Positions 10,709 to 23,042 of a stretch of DNA of 64,000 nt are shown in pieces. How positions within the stretch are numbered: the stretch's first letter is position 1; each line of letters begins with the position of its first letter. Origin of the DNA: Bacillus sp. BP-3 (GTDB taxonomy: Bacteria > Bacillota > Bacilli > Bacillales > Bacillaceae_G); NCBI RefSeq assembly GCF_028401955.1, contig NZ_JAQOTJ010000006.1, positions 1-64,000 of the forward strand, read 5' to 3'. The notes below the pieces were generated by a model that ran no database searches, was not told the DNA's origin, and saw only the letters and a program-made list of their open reading frames with translations. The position numbers were made by a program, and so were the translations under genes.

Positions 10709-12244
10709 ATGAAAAAGCGTGCATTAGTAAGTGTTTCAAATAAAGCTGGAGTTGTAGAATTTGTAAAAGGATTACTTGAGCAAGGTATTGAGGTTATTTC
10801 AACAGGTGGAACGAAAAAATTACTGGAGGAAAACGGCTTACAAGTAATTGGTATTTCTGAAGTAACAGGTTTTCCAGAGATTATGGACGGTCGAGTGAAA
10901 ACATTACATCCAAACATTCATGGTGGACTTCTTGCTGTACGTGATAACGAAACGCATATGGAGCAAATGAATGAGCTTGGCATTCAGCCGATTGACTTTG
11001 TTGTTGTAAACTTATATCCATTTAAAGAAACAATTGCAAAGCCAGATGTAACATTTGTTGATGCAATTGAAAATATTGATATAGGTGGACCAACAATGAT
11101 TCGTTCTGCTGCGAAAAACCACGAGTTTGTAACGGTTATTGTAGATCCAACAGACTACGATGTTGTATTAGGAGAACTAAAAGGAAGCGGAGACGTTTCA
11201 AAAGAAACAAAACGTAAATTAGCAGCAAAAGTATTCCGTCATACAGCAGCATATGATGCATTAATCTCAACCTATTTAACAGAACAAACAGGAGAAGAAA
11301 GCCCTGAAACGTTAACTGTTACATTTGAGAAAAAACAAGATTTACGTTACGGCGAAAACCCGCATCAAAAAGCAGCGTTTTATAAAGCACCATTTGCAGC
11401 AACTTCTTCTGTTGCTTATGCAGAGCAATTACATGGTAAAGAACTATCTTATAATAACATCAATGACGCAGATGCAGCTCTTAGCATCGTGAAAGAATTT
11501 ACAGAGCCAGCAGTTGTTGCTGTAAAACATATGAATCCGTGCGGTGTTGGCGTTGGGGCTGATATTCATGAAGCATATACACGTGCTTACGAAGCAGATT
11601 CAGTATCAATTTTTGGCGGCATTATTGCAGCAAACCGTGAAATTGACAAAGCAACGGCAGAAAAACTGCATGAAATTTTCTTGGAAATCATTATCGCACC
11701 TTCTTTCTCAGAAGAAGCTTTAGAAGTGCTACAAAGTAAGAAAAACTTACGTTTGCTAACTGTTGATATTGCTAAAGTTAGGGCAGCTAGTAAGAAGTTA
11801 ACTTCTATCCAAGGCGGTTTGCTTGTACAAGAAGAGGACACATTAGCGCTAGAAGATGCGACAATCACAATTCCGACAAAACGTGAACCAACAGAGCAAG
11901 AATGGAACGATTTGAAATTAGCTTGGAAAGTTGTAAAACACGTAAAATCTAATGCGATTGTTTTAGCGAAAGATAACATGACAATCGGTGTTGGTGCAGG
12001 TCAAATGAACCGCGTTGGCTCAGCAAAAATTGCCATTAAACAAGCGGGTGAGAAAGCACAAGGAAGCGCACTTGCATCTGATGCATATTTCCCAATGCCA
12101 GATACAGTAGAAGAAGCGGCTAAAGCCGGCATTACAGCAATTATTCAACCAGGCGGATCCATTCGTGATGAAGATTCCATTCAAAAAGCAGACGAGTACG
12201 GCATTGCAATGGTATTCACTGGCGTACGTCATTTCAAACATTAA
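10709..12244 (+). CDS. purH: Bifunctional AICAR formyltransferase / IMP cyclohydrolase PurH
   Basis: Catalyses the last two steps to IMP (511 aa). The N-terminal MGS-like IMP cyclohydrolase domain ([28 protein letters not shown]-type segment) is followed by the AICAR transformylase domain with [20 protein letters not shown] and the C-terminal [21 protein letters not shown] precedes the ATG. It is followed by a 160-nt spacer with a hairpin before purD. Confidence 0.96.
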   Translation: MKKRALVSVSNKAGVVEFVKGLLEQGIEVISTGGTKKLLEENGLQVIGISEVTGFPEIMDGRVKTLHPNIHGGLLAVRDNETHMEQMNELGIQPIDFVVVNLYPFKETIAKPDVTFVDAIENIDIGGPTMIRSAAKNHEFVTVIVDPTDYDVVLGELKGSGDVSKETKRKLAAKVFRHTAAYDALISTYLTEQTGEESPETLTVTFEKKQDLRYGENPHQKAAFYKAPFAATSSVAYAEQLHGKELSYNNINDADAALSIVKEFTEPAVVAVKHMNPCGVGVGADIHEAYTRAYEADSVSIFGGIIAANREIDKATAEKLHEIFLEIIIAPSFSEEALEVLQSKKNLRLLTVDIAKVRAASKKLTSIQGGLLVQEEDTLALEDATITIPTKREPTEQEWNDLKLAWKVVKHVKSNAIVLAKDNMTIGVGAGQMNRVGSAKIAIKQAGEKAQGSALASDAYFPMPDTVEEAAKAGITAIIQPGGSIRDEDSIQKADEYGIAMVFTGVRHFKH

Positions 12245-12255
12245 TTTAGAGACGA

Positions 12256-12290
12256 AGGAGATGACCAAAAATCCACTTTTGGGTCATCTT
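12256..12290 (+). terminator. Intercistronic hairpin between purH and purD
   Basis: ATGACC-AAAA pairs with TTTTGGGTCAT (one bulged G), then CTTCTTCTACTTTT. Since purD follows at 12404 without an obvious strong promoter, this may only attenuate read-through. Confidence 0.5.
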
Positions 12291-12400
12291 CTTCTACTTT
12301 TGAATATGATCCAGCTTGCGTGTCGAAGCGTCGATAAATGCACCATTTTCGCCGATATATCGCGAAGAGGCTGGATTTTAACTTGAATAATGGAGGATGA

Positions 12401-13666
<1,266 letters not shown>

Positions 13667-13682
13667 ATGTTGGCAATGATAG

Positions 13683-13726
13683 AAGACCTCAAAGTGAAAA
13701 TACATTTCGCTTTGAGGTCTTATTTT
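13683..13726 (+). terminator. Terminator of the pur operon
   Basis: Long stem AGACCTCAAAG(T/C)GAAA / TTTCGCTTTGAGGTCT followed by TATTTTAATTTT. Confidence 0.88.
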
Positions 13727-13728
13727 AA

Positions 13729-13842
13729 TTTTGCAAAAAGAAAGACAAGGATGGCAACTATAAAATTGTTTCTGATGAAAAATTACAAGAAGCATTGCTT
13801 GCAAACTCAAAATTAATAGATAAAATGTTTGGCAATAAATAA
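13729..13842 (+). pseudogene. C-terminal gene remnant after purD
   Basis: Open reading frame of about 37 codons with no start codon or ribosome binding site. It reads …KDKDGNYKIVSDEKLQ then EALLANSKLIDKMFGNK and a stop. The composition looks like a real protein C terminus, but the pur terminator abuts its upstream end. I do not recognise the parent protein. Confidence 0.35.
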
Positions 13843-13861
13843 TTGTGATACCTCTAAAAGG

Positions 13862-13903
13862 AAAAAGAGTCCTACTCATTAAAAAGTTAGGACTCTTTTT
13901 TTA
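13862..13903. terminator. Bidirectional terminator
   Basis: AAAAAGAGTCCTA / TAGGACTCTTTTTTT stem with A and T flanks on both sides. It ends the minus-strand SPFH/RHH transcript and any plus-strand read-through. The stop codon of the minus-strand RHH gene lies inside its right arm. Confidence 0.88.
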
Positions 13904-14045
13904 TCTTACCTTTTTGCTTTGCCATCTCGCGAAGTAAATATTCAATGTGAGCATTTACACTTCGAAATTCGTCGTTTGCCCATTTTTCAATAACTGCGTA
14001 CAATTCGGGATCGATTCGTAATGGGAAGCTTTTCTTTTTTGCCAT
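13887..14045 (-). CDS. Small Arc/ribbon-helix-helix DNA-binding protein
   Basis: 52-aa protein beginning [22 protein letters not shown] and continuing with [18 protein letters not shown]. The pattern [10 protein letters not shown] (beta strand) followed by two helices, with [12 protein letters not shown] as second helix, is the Arc/CopG-type ribbon-helix-helix fold, which binds DNA as a dimer. The gene starts 15 nt after the stop of the SPFH gene, so the two are probably co-transcribed. No toxin gene is adjacent, so an antitoxin role is not supported. It is a candidate regulator of its own operon through the palindrome at 14920-14953 (inference). Confidence 0.8.
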   Translation of the reverse strand: MAKKKSFPLRIDPELYAVIEKWANDEFRSVNAHIEYLLREMAKQKGKIKKES

Positions 14046-14060
14046 GATTACCTACAACCT

Positions 14061-14906
14061 TTAGTAGAGACTTCCTGTATTAATAACTGGTTGCGCCCCT
14101 TTATCGGAAACAATAGCAACTAGTAAGTTATTGACCATGTTTGCTTTTCTTTCGTCATCTAACTCAAGTATACCTTCTTCATCTAGCTTTTGAATCGAGT
14201 CTTTCGCCATTTGTACGGCACCTTCGACAATTTCTTTTCTTGCAGCTAATACTGCTTTCGCTTGTTGACGTTGGAGCATTGCATGGGCAATTTCAGTTGC
14301 GTAAGCTAAGTGTGTTAAACGAGTTTCAATTACTTCCACTCCTGCAATTTCTAAACGTGCTTCTAATTCGCGTTTTAATTCTTCGGAAATTTCTTCTGCG
14401 TTTCCGCGCAGTGTAATACTATTTTCATCTTGGAAATTATCATATGCATATTTCGTTGCCACGTGGCGAATTGCTGTTTCACTTTGAATTTCCACAAAAG
14501 CATCATAATGCTCAACACCGAAAATTGCTTTTGCTGAGTCGACAACTTTATAAACAACAACAGCTGCAATTTCAATTGGATTCCCCTCGACGTCGTTTAC
14601 TTTTAATTTTTTACTATTAAAGTTTTCAACACGTAGTGAAACGGTTTGACGAAATGCAAATGGAACTGTTAAAAACAGGCCATTTTCACGAATGGTTCCT
14701 AAATAGTTACCGAAAAATGTAATCACTTTTGCTTGGTTTGGCTGTACCATGCCAATGCCACTTGCTAGGATTGCTGCTAATAAAAAAGAGGGAATACCAA
14801 TAGCGAATAGTTCATTAATAAAACTTAATAAACCAACTCCAATTAAAATTAAAACTGCAAGCAGTCCTAAAAATCCATTTACATGAAATACTTGTTTTTC
14901 TTTCAT
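14061..14906 (-). CDS. SPFH/prohibitin-family membrane protein
   Basis: 281-aa protein with two hydrophobic N-terminal segments (about residues 11-32 and 35-52). An SPFH (stomatin/prohibitin/flotillin) domain follows from about residue 55 (MVQPNQAKVITFFGNYLGTI, VEGNPIEIAAVVVYKV), then a helical, charged region with ARLEIAGVEVIETRLTHLAYA. Such proteins scaffold membrane microdomains or proteases; the exact role here is unknown. The ATG at 14906 has AAAGGAGG 8 nt upstream. The promoter contains a nearly perfect 34-bp palindrome. The small RHH gene follows in the same direction. Confidence 0.9.
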   Translation of the reverse strand: MKEKQVFHVNGFLGLLAVLILIGVGLLSFINELFAIGIPSFLLAAILASGIGMVQPNQAKVITFFGNYLGTIRENGLFLTVPFAFRQTVSLRVENFNSKKLKVNDVEGNPIEIAAVVVYKVVDSAKAIFGVEHYDAFVEIQSETAIRHVATKYAYDNFQDENSITLRGNAEEISEELKRELEARLEIAGVEVIETRLTHLAYATEIAHAMLQRQQAKAVLAARKEIVEGAVQMAKDSIQKLDEEGILELDDERKANMVNNLLVAIVSDKGAQPVINTGSLY

Positions 14907-14919
14907 GATCTCGCCTCCT

Positions 14920-14953
14920 TTTGATATAAAAATGATATCACTTTTATATCAAA
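14920..14953 (-). promoter_or_regulatory. 34-bp palindromic operator over the SPFH promoter
   Basis: TTTGATATAAAA … TTTTATATCAAA around a central TGATATCA; only one base pair of 17 mismatches. On the minus strand, TTGTCA (from about 14960) and TATCAT 18 bp further give a promoter whose spacer and -10 lie within the palindrome. A bound dimer or tetramer would block RNA polymerase. The co-transcribed RHH protein is an obvious candidate ligand, but this is inference. Confidence 0.6.
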
Positions 14954-15040
14954 GGTGACAATAGGTTTTGTGGTAATTTTTAGAAAAAATAAAAAAATAA
15001 CAAATAGAACATTAGTTCTTGTTTGTGGTAAAATAAAAAA

Positions 15041-15070
15041 AACTTAGCCACCCACTGCAGCAGCTAAGTT
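15041..15070 (-). terminator. Terminator of the DUF2892 gene
   Basis: On the minus strand AACTTAGC … GCTAAGTT followed by TTTTTTATTTT, just after the stop of the 15104-15487 gene. Confidence 0.85.
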
Positions 15071-15103
15071 TCTTTGAGAGCATCTTGCATGTTGACAAAT
15101 GAT

Positions 15104-15487
15104 TCAAAGCGGTTTGGACAGAAGAGCCTTTTCAAGTTCAGACTCAATTTCTTTATCAGAAGCATCATAACTTCCATGGCTTGTCTTCTCGTCTTTATGA
15201 GAAGTAGGATGTGCTTCTTGTTTATTAGACTGTCCATTCTTCATAAAATCCATGCCTGGCATTTTTAAATCGGGAATGTTCATATATTTACTAAATTTGC
15301 ATGCTTCGACAATAGGACAGAAACGAATGATGCCTTCTGCGATTCTCATTGCCCCGACCCAAAGCATAATTTTTGACCAAGTACACCATGGTTTTCTTAC
15401 AAGCTTTGCAGTGCTGCAACTAAGCAATACAAGACCAAGTGTAATACGAATAAGGGCATTTATTGTGCCGATGTTTTGCTTGACCAA
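15104..15487 (-). CDS. DUF2892-type inner membrane protein
   Basis: About 127 aa. The N-terminal part (NIGTINALIRITLGLVLLSC, then a second hydrophobic segment IMLWVGAMRIAEGIIRFCP with cysteine) matches the two-helix YgaP-like DUF2892 domain, starting with the typical N(I/V)G…R. The C-terminal half is hydrophilic, rich in K, S, H and E, and probably cytoplasmic. I chose TTG at 15487, 8 nt after AGGAG; a GTG at 15496 is in frame but lies directly on the ribosome binding site. Function unknown. Confidence 0.72.
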   Translation of the reverse strand: MVKQNIGTINALIRITLGLVLLSCSTAKLVRKPWCTWSKIMLWVGAMRIAEGIIRFCPIVEACKFSKYMNIPDLKMPGMDFMKNGQSNKQEAHPTSHKDEKTSHGSYDASDKEIESELEKALLSKPL

Positions 15488-15632
15488 GACATTCACTCCT
15501 TTTCAGCAGCTTTGAAATAGGTTTATCCATTTCAAGAGTTATTGTTCCTTGTGTGCTTTTCCCATATACAATCCAACATTTGACGTAGAAAAAGATGTTG
15601 TACGGAACGTGTGTCAGTACCTTATTTTTTGT

Positions 15633-15638
15633 TATAAT
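15633..15638 (+). promoter_or_regulatory. Probable promoter of pcrB-pcrA-ligA-camS
   Basis: Perfect -10 TATAAT with an extended TGT upstream and a poor -35 (GTGTCAG). It lies 45 nt before pcrB and is the only strong candidate for the operon. Confidence 0.5.
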
Positions 15639-15682
15639 GAAAGAATGTGTAAAGATGATTAGAGAAAAGGAAGGGTGTTTTC

Positions 15683-16372
15683 ATGTACGATATTTCACAG
15701 TGGAAACATGTATTTAAACTTGATCCCAATAAGGAGTTAAGTGATGAACATTTAGAGCTTATTTGTGAATCAGGAACGGACGCTATTACTGTGGGCGGAA
15801 GCGATGGAATTACAATTGATAATGTATTGCACATGCTCGTAAGCATTCGTAGATATGCGGTTCCTTGTGTATTAGAAGTTTCAACGTTGGATTCGATTAC
15901 ACCAGGATTCGATTTTTATTACATCCCGAGTGTATTAAATAGTCAGAAGGTAGAATGGGTAACAGGCCTTCATCATGCGGCATTGAAAGAATATGGAGAT
16001 ATTATGAACTGGGATGAAATTTTCATGCAAGGATATTGTGTGTTAAATCCAGAAGCGAAAGTAGCAAAGTTAACGGAAGCAAATTGTGAATTATCAGAAG
16101 ACGATGTGATTGCATATGCGCGTATGGCGGATAAACTTCTTCACTTACCAATTTTCTATTTAGAATACAGTGGTACGTATGGGGATGTAGAGCTTGTAAG
16201 AAAAGTGAAAGCTGAGCTGCAGAGTGCAACATTATACTACGGCGGCGGAATTGCAAATGCAGATCAAGCGAAGGAAATGGCACAATATGCGGATACAGTT
16301 GTCGTTGGAAATTTAGTTTATGAAGATATAAAGAAAGCTTTAGCAACAGTAAAAGCTGTAAAAGGAGAGTAG
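15683..16372 (+). CDS. pcrB: Heptaprenylglyceryl phosphate synthase PcrB
   Basis: TIM-barrel prenyltransferase (229 aa) that attaches a heptaprenyl chain to glycerol-1-phosphate, giving an archaeal-type ether lipid precursor in Bacilli. [34 protein letters not shown] and the phosphate-binding end [20 protein letters not shown] are visible. AAGGAAGGG lies upstream of the ATG. Its stop directly abuts the pcrA start, the conserved pcrB-pcrA order of Bacillus. Confidence 0.95.
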   Translation: MYDISQWKHVFKLDPNKELSDEHLELICESGTDAITVGGSDGITIDNVLHMLVSIRRYAVPCVLEVSTLDSITPGFDFYYIPSVLNSQKVEWVTGLHHAALKEYGDIMNWDEIFMQGYCVLNPEAKVAKLTEANCELSEDDVIAYARMADKLLHLPIFYLEYSGTYGDVELVRKVKAELQSATLYYGGGIANADQAKEMAQYADTVVVGNLVYEDIKKALATVKAVKGE

Positions 16373-18613
16373 GTGACCGAATATATGAGTATAACAGAAA
16401 AATTATTAACAGGATTAAATCCGCAGCAACAAAAAGCTGTACAAGCAACGTCTGGGCCATTGTTACTTATGGCGGGAGCAGGTAGTGGTAAGACGCGTGT
16501 GTTAACGCACCGCATTGCTTATTTACTTGGCGAAAAAGGTGTTGCACCGTGGAATATACTTGCAATTACGTTTACAAATAAAGCGGCACGTGAAATGCGT
16601 GAGCGTATTGATAAACTTATTGGTCCTGAAGCGGAGGATATTTGGATTTCAACATTCCACTCTATGTGTGTCCGCATTTTACGACGAGATATTGATCGCA
16701 TTGGTATTAATCGTAACTTTACGATTTTAGATGCAAGTGATCAATTAACAGTTGTGAAAAAAATTATGAAAGAGCGCAACGTTGATCCGAAGAAGTTTGA
16801 ACCGCGTTCTATTCTTGCGGGAATTAGCAATGCGAAAAATGAATTGTTATCTCCAGAAAAATATGCGAAAAAAATCTCAATTGCAGATCCATATGAAAAG
16901 CTGACGAGCGATGTATATACAGAATACCAAAAGCGTCTTCTTAAAAATAATGCACTTGATTTTGATGATTTAATTATGACGACTATTCAATTATTTGAAC
17001 GGATACCAGAAGTACTGGAGTTTTATCAGCGTAAATTCCAATATATTCACGTTGATGAGTATCAAGATACGAACCGTGCTCAGTATATTCTTGTTAATCA
17101 ATTGGCAGCGCGTTTTAAAAACCTTTGTGTAGTTGGTGACTCAGATCAATCGATTTATCGTTGGCGCGGAGCTGATATTTCGAATATCTTGTCATTTGAA
17201 AAAGATTATGACAATGCACAGGTTATTTTATTAGAACAAAACTACCGTTCAACAAAAAGTATTTTACATGCGGCGAATGCGGTTATTGAAAATAATACAA
17301 ATCGTAAACCGAAGAAGTTATGGACGGATAATCAAGTAGGAAGTAAAATTTCGTATTACCGCGCTGCAACTGAAAAAGATGAAGCATATTTTGTTGCGAA
17401 AAAGATTCGTGATGAAATTCAAATGGGAAATCGAAAGTATACAGATTTTGCAGTACTATATCGTACGAATGCTCAGTCCCGTATGGTTGAGGAGATTTTC
17501 TTAAAATCAAATATTCCATACAAAATTGTTGGCGGTATTAAATTCTATGATCGTAAAGAAATTAAAGATATGTTGGCGTATTTGCGTTTAATTGCAAACC
17601 CAGACGATGAAATTAGCTTTGCACGTATTATTAATGTGCCAAAACGTGGTGTCGGAGCAACATCTATTGATAAGATTATTAATTATGGCGTGCAAAATGG
17701 TCTTTCATTGACAGCTGTATTAGACGAAATTGAGCATGTCGGTGTAAGTGCAAAAATTGCAAAGACAGTAGCGGATTTTGCAAAGCAGCTTCATAATTGG
17801 GTAAACATGCAAGAGTATTTATCGGTAACAGAACTTGTAGAAGAAGTGTTAGAAAAAACAGGTTACCGTGATGCGCTGAAGAATGAACGTACGTTAGAAT
17901 CAGAGGGACGTTTAGAAAACTTAGACGAATTTTTATCTGTTACACAAACGTTTGAATCACAGAGTGAAGATAAGAGTCTTGTTGCGTTCTTAACTGATTT
18001 AGCACTTGTTGCTGATATTGATCGTGTAGATGAAGATCCGACTGCTGGTGAAGAAGTCATTTTAATGACAATGCACTCTGCAAAAGGATTAGAATTCCCG
18101 GTTGTCTTCATTTTAGGATTAGAAGAAGGGATTTTCCCGCATACTCGTTCTTTAATGGAAGAAGATGAAATGCAAGAAGAACGCCGCTTAGCATACGTTG
18201 GAATTACACGTGCCGAAGAAGAACTGTACGTAACGAATGCCCAAATGCGAACGATATTTGGTAGAACGAGCATGAATAAAGAATCACGTTTCATCTCGGA
18301 AATTCCTGAGGATCTTATTGAAGCACTTCATGAAGTAAAACCAAAGCGTGAAACTTTTGGTGCGAAGTCTAAACCTACAACTACAACGACAGTTCGTTCC
18401 CGTTCAGCCGTTGTTCGTCCAGCTGTGAAAACAACAGGCGGTGAGCAAATTGGTTGGTCAGTTGGTGATAAAGCATCACATCAAAAATGGGGGATTGGCA
18501 CGGTTGTGAGTGTGAAAGGCGAAGGAGATGGGAAAGAGTTAGACATCGCGTTCCCAAGTCCAATTGGCATTAAACGATTAATGGCTAAATTTGCGCCAGT
18601 GACGAAAGTGTAA
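16373..18613 (+). CDS. pcrA: ATP-dependent DNA helicase PcrA
   Basis: UvrD/Rep-family superfamily 1A 3'-5' helicase (746 aa), used in DNA repair, rolling-circle plasmid replication and clearing of transcription conflicts. Walker [16 protein letters not shown] is near residues 32-46. DEYQDTN is the Walker B/helicase motif II, with QNYRST, the [12 protein letters not shown] motif V and [13 protein letters not shown] motif VI. The C terminus ([15 protein letters not shown]) is the Tudor-like RNA-polymerase-binding domain. The GTG at 16373 has AAGGAG at good spacing; ATG at 16385 is an alternative. Confidence 0.96.
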   Translation: MTEYMSITEKLLTGLNPQQQKAVQATSGPLLLMAGAGSGKTRVLTHRIAYLLGEKGVAPWNILAITFTNKAAREMRERIDKLIGPEAEDIWISTFHSMCVRILRRDIDRIGINRNFTILDASDQLTVVKKIMKERNVDPKKFEPRSILAGISNAKNELLSPEKYAKKISIADPYEKLTSDVYTEYQKRLLKNNALDFDDLIMTTIQLFERIPEVLEFYQRKFQYIHVDEYQDTNRAQYILVNQLAARFKNLCVVGDSDQSIYRWRGADISNILSFEKDYDNAQVILLEQNYRSTKSILHAANAVIENNTNRKPKKLWTDNQVGSKISYYRAATEKDEAYFVAKKIRDEIQMGNRKYTDFAVLYRTNAQSRMVEEIFLKSNIPYKIVGGIKFYDRKEIKDMLAYLRLIANPDDEISFARIINVPKRGVGATSIDKIINYGVQNGLSLTAVLDEIEHVGVSAKIAKTVADFAKQLHNWVNMQEYLSVTELVEEVLEKTGYRDALKNERTLESEGRLENLDEFLSVTQTFESQSEDKSLVAFLTDLALVADIDRVDEDPTAGEEVILMTMHSAKGLEFPVVFILGLEEGIFPHTRSLMEEDEMQEERRLAYVGITRAEEELYVTNAQMRTIFGRTSMNKESRFISEIPEDLIEALHEVKPKRETFGAKSKPTTTTTVRSRSAVVRPAVKTTGGEQIGWSVGDKASHQKWGIGTVVSVKGEGDGKELDIAFPSPIGIKRLMAKFAPVTKV

Positions 18614-20638
<2,025 letters not shown>

Positions 20639-20654
20639 GAGGTGCAAAGTTACC

Positions 20655-21830
20655 ATGAAAAAAGTGATATTAGCAGCGTTAAGCCTTGGATTACTTCTTA
20701 GTGGATGTAGTATAGGGCCAAAAAAAGAAGAAAAAATCGTAGAAAAAGGGAATTCGAAAGAGAAATCAATTATTTCGAAATACTCGATTTCAGATGATTA
20801 TTATAAAACGGCACTTCCTTTTGAAAAAGGATCGGCGCGAGGATTAGCTGTGAAAGGATTAAATAGCCGTTTAGATGTTGATGAATTTGAAACAGGATTA
20901 ATGCGCATTGCGAAAGAATCATACGATACGAAAGATTATATATTTCAAGGTGGAAAGTATTTAGATAAGGATACGATACAAGCATTAATCGAGAGAAAAC
21001 GTACACCCGAGAAGCAAAGTGAGTTAGAAAAAGCGTTGAAGAAAAAATTGCCGAACGGTTTAAATCCAGAGCTACCACCAGGAGAACCGGAAACACTGGA
21101 AGCGAGAAATCAAAAGAGTCCAATGTATTTATCGCAAATTTTAGAACAGGATTACTTAAAAATAAAAGGTGAGAACCAAGCAGAGATAGGCGGAGTTGTT
21201 ATCGGCCTTGCGATGAATTCAGTTCATTATTATACAGAGCAACACGGTTATCCGCGTGAACAAAAAATTGATGATAAAACATTACTAGAACAAGGGCAAA
21301 AAATGGCGCAAGAAATCTTACCACTTCTGCGCCAAAAAGATGACTTGAAAAATGTTCCGATTACGTTTGCGATTTACAGACAGGAAGCAAAATCTTCACT
21401 TGTACCAGGCTCCTTTTTATCATATACAACAGTTGATAAAGGCAGCGATAAAGTAGACGATTGGAAAGCCTTAGACGAGAAATATTATTTATTCCCTTCT
21501 AATGAAGCAGAAACGAATTATCGTGATGATGCAACAAGTGTAAAGAACTTCAATGCAAAATTAGCGCAGTATTTTACAGGTGATTATACTGCAGTTGTAG
21601 GCAGAGGATTCTATAAAGATGGTCAATTAAAAGAATTGAAGCTTGAGATTCCAGTTCAGTTTAATGGAAAGGCAGAGGTCATTGGATTTACACAATATGT
21701 AGCCGGGGCTGTTACCGATTTCCCTAATTATATTAAAGTGCAAGTTACAATTAAATCTGTAGACCGTCCAGAAGCAATTATTATTCGTGACGTAAAACAA
21801 GATAAGCCGTTTGTTCAAATGTTAGATTAA
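20655..21830 (+). CDS. camS: CamS-family sex pheromone-like lipoprotein
   Basis: 391-aa lipoprotein. The signal peptide MKKVILAALSLGLLLSGC has a lipobox ending at Cys18. The mature part matches the CamS/YerH family, first known from staphylococcal peptides with enterococcal sex-pheromone activity; its main cellular role is unclear. The gene follows ligA in Bacilli and Staphylococci. The ATG at 20655 gives the lipoprotein signal and follows AGAGGTG; an in-frame ATG at 20592 would put 21 extra residues before the signal. Confidence 0.92.
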   Translation: MKKVILAALSLGLLLSGCSIGPKKEEKIVEKGNSKEKSIISKYSISDDYYKTALPFEKGSARGLAVKGLNSRLDVDEFETGLMRIAKESYDTKDYIFQGGKYLDKDTIQALIERKRTPEKQSELEKALKKKLPNGLNPELPPGEPETLEARNQKSPMYLSQILEQDYLKIKGENQAEIGGVVIGLAMNSVHYYTEQHGYPREQKIDDKTLLEQGQKMAQEILPLLRQKDDLKNVPITFAIYRQEAKSSLVPGSFLSYTTVDKGSDKVDDWKALDEKYYLFPSNEAETNYRDDATSVKNFNAKLAQYFTGDYTAVVGRGFYKDGQLKELKLEIPVQFNGKAEVIGFTQYVAGAVTDFPNYIKVQVTIKSVDRPEAIIIRDVKQDKPFVQMLD

Positions 21831-21831
21831 G

Positions 21832-21866
21832 AAAAGTCGTTCCTTTTATGAGGAACGACTTTTTTG
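21832..21866 (+). terminator. Terminator after camS
   Basis: AAAAGTCGTTCC / GGAACGACTTTTTT with an 8-nt loop. Confidence 0.93.
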
Positions 21867-21960
21867 TATATAAATTCATTTTGATTTTTAAGCATATAAG
21901 TCACTGCTATTTTAGAATGAAAAGTGACATGAAATTGCTTTTTCTCTTTGTTTTCGTATT

Positions 21961-22022
21961 GCCCGTGGCAGGAAAAGGACCTAACTGATTCTATGCATGG
22001 CCAGATGCTCTCGCCCCCTAAA
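21961..22022 (-). repeat. Dispersed intergenic repeat, copy A
   Basis: Read on the minus strand it gives TAGGGGGCGAGAGCATCTGG, CCATGCATAG and then GGTCCTTTTCCTGCCACGGG. It shares the GGCGAGAGC…CTGG core with copies at about 33912, 35551, 37235 and 42655 in this window, and is closest to copy E. It is probably one of the B. cereus group 'bcr'-type repeats; I cannot assign the family number. Confidence 0.65.
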
Positions 22023-22111
22023 CTTCGTGTTTTAATTTATATTTATATAGTAGAAATTTTGCTATAATTTTTAATGTTGTTAATAAAGAAGGGGATCGAG
22101 GGAAAGTACAG

Positions 22112-22882
22112 ATGGAAGATTTAAGTTTGCAAGTCATTATACTACTTATTGCTTTCGGTTTTTTAGCATCATTTATTGATTCTATTGTTGGAGGAGGAGG
22201 TTTAATTTCACTTCCGGCACTTATGTTTGTAGGGTTACCTCCAGCTTCGGCAATCGCAACAAATAAATTGGCGGCAACAATGGGTTCGTTTACGAGTACA
22301 ATGTATTTTATTCGTTCTAAAAAAGTAGATTTTCGCATTGTAGGGAAACTTATTCCGTTCACAATTGTTGGGGCAGTTGCAGGTGCATTTGTTGTAAAAT
22401 TCATTCCACCGGATGTGTTGCGTCCTATGGTATTAGTTTTACTTGTATTAATTGCTATTTATATTATTGTAAAAAAAGATTGGGGTAGTGTATCTACTTA
22501 TAAAAAAATGACGAAGGGAAAAACATTTTTATTTTATCTAGTCATTTTGATTATTGGATTTTATGATGGTTTCTTCGGACCAGGTACAGGCTCCTTTTTA
22601 ATTTTTGCATTTTTATTAATCGGTTTGGATTTTATCCGCGCGGCTGCTGCTGGTCGAATTTTAAATTTTGTTAGCAATATTGTATCGCTGATTACATTTT
22701 TATTTTTAGGAGCGATTCAATTTAAATATGGTTTAATTATGGGTGTATCAATGGTCGCAGGTGCATATTTTGGTTCGAGATTTGCTGTTAAAAAGGGTGT
22801 AGGATATGTACGAATTTTATTCTTGGCAGTAACAATTTTATTAATTGGTAAGAATTTTTGGGAATACATTCATATTTCATAA
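22112..22882 (+). CDS. TSUP-family (TauE/SafE) membrane transporter
   Basis: 256-aa integral membrane protein with about 7-8 hydrophobic segments. The family signature FIDSIVGGGGLISLPAL is near residues 23-39, and the second half repeats the pattern with IGFYDGFFGPGTGSFLIF. TSUP proteins export or import sulfite, sulfonates or other organic anions; the substrate here is unknown. The gene is monocistronic, with a terminator directly after it. Confidence 0.9.
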   Translation: MEDLSLQVIILLIAFGFLASFIDSIVGGGGLISLPALMFVGLPPASAIATNKLAATMGSFTSTMYFIRSKKVDFRIVGKLIPFTIVGAVAGAFVVKFIPPDVLRPMVLVLLVLIAIYIIVKKDWGSVSTYKKMTKGKTFLFYLVILIIGFYDGFFGPGTGSFLIFAFLLIGLDFIRAAAAGRILNFVSNIVSLITFLFLGAIQFKYGLIMGVSMVAGAYFGSRFAVKKGVGYVRILFLAVTILLIGKNFWEYIHIS

Positions 22883-22912
22883 CATGGTGCATATGCATCA
22901 TGTTGTTTTTTT
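22882..22912 (+). terminator. Terminator after the TSUP transporter gene
   Basis: ACATGGTGCA / TGCATCATGT stem (one mismatch) followed by TGTTTTTTTATT. Confidence 0.88.
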
Positions 22913-22965
22913 ATTTATTATATTTGAAAAATTATTTAATTTTAAAAATATAAGTCTAAGAATAT

Positions 22966-23022
22966 TTGAACAAATCTAAATTATCGTGTAGAATAATATT
23001 GTATTTAATGTAAACGTTTTTT
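22966..23022 (+). promoter_or_regulatory. rocA promoter with a cre-like site
   Basis: -35 TTGAAC (22966-22971), 17-bp spacer, -10 TAGAAT (22989-22994). Downstream, TGTAAACGTTTTTT (23009-23022) matches the CcpA consensus TGWAARCGYTWNCW except for one position. A roadblock-type catabolite repression site is plausible for an amino-acid catabolic gene. Confidence 0.55.
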
Positions 23023-23042
23023 TCTAAGGGGAGGCTAAAATA

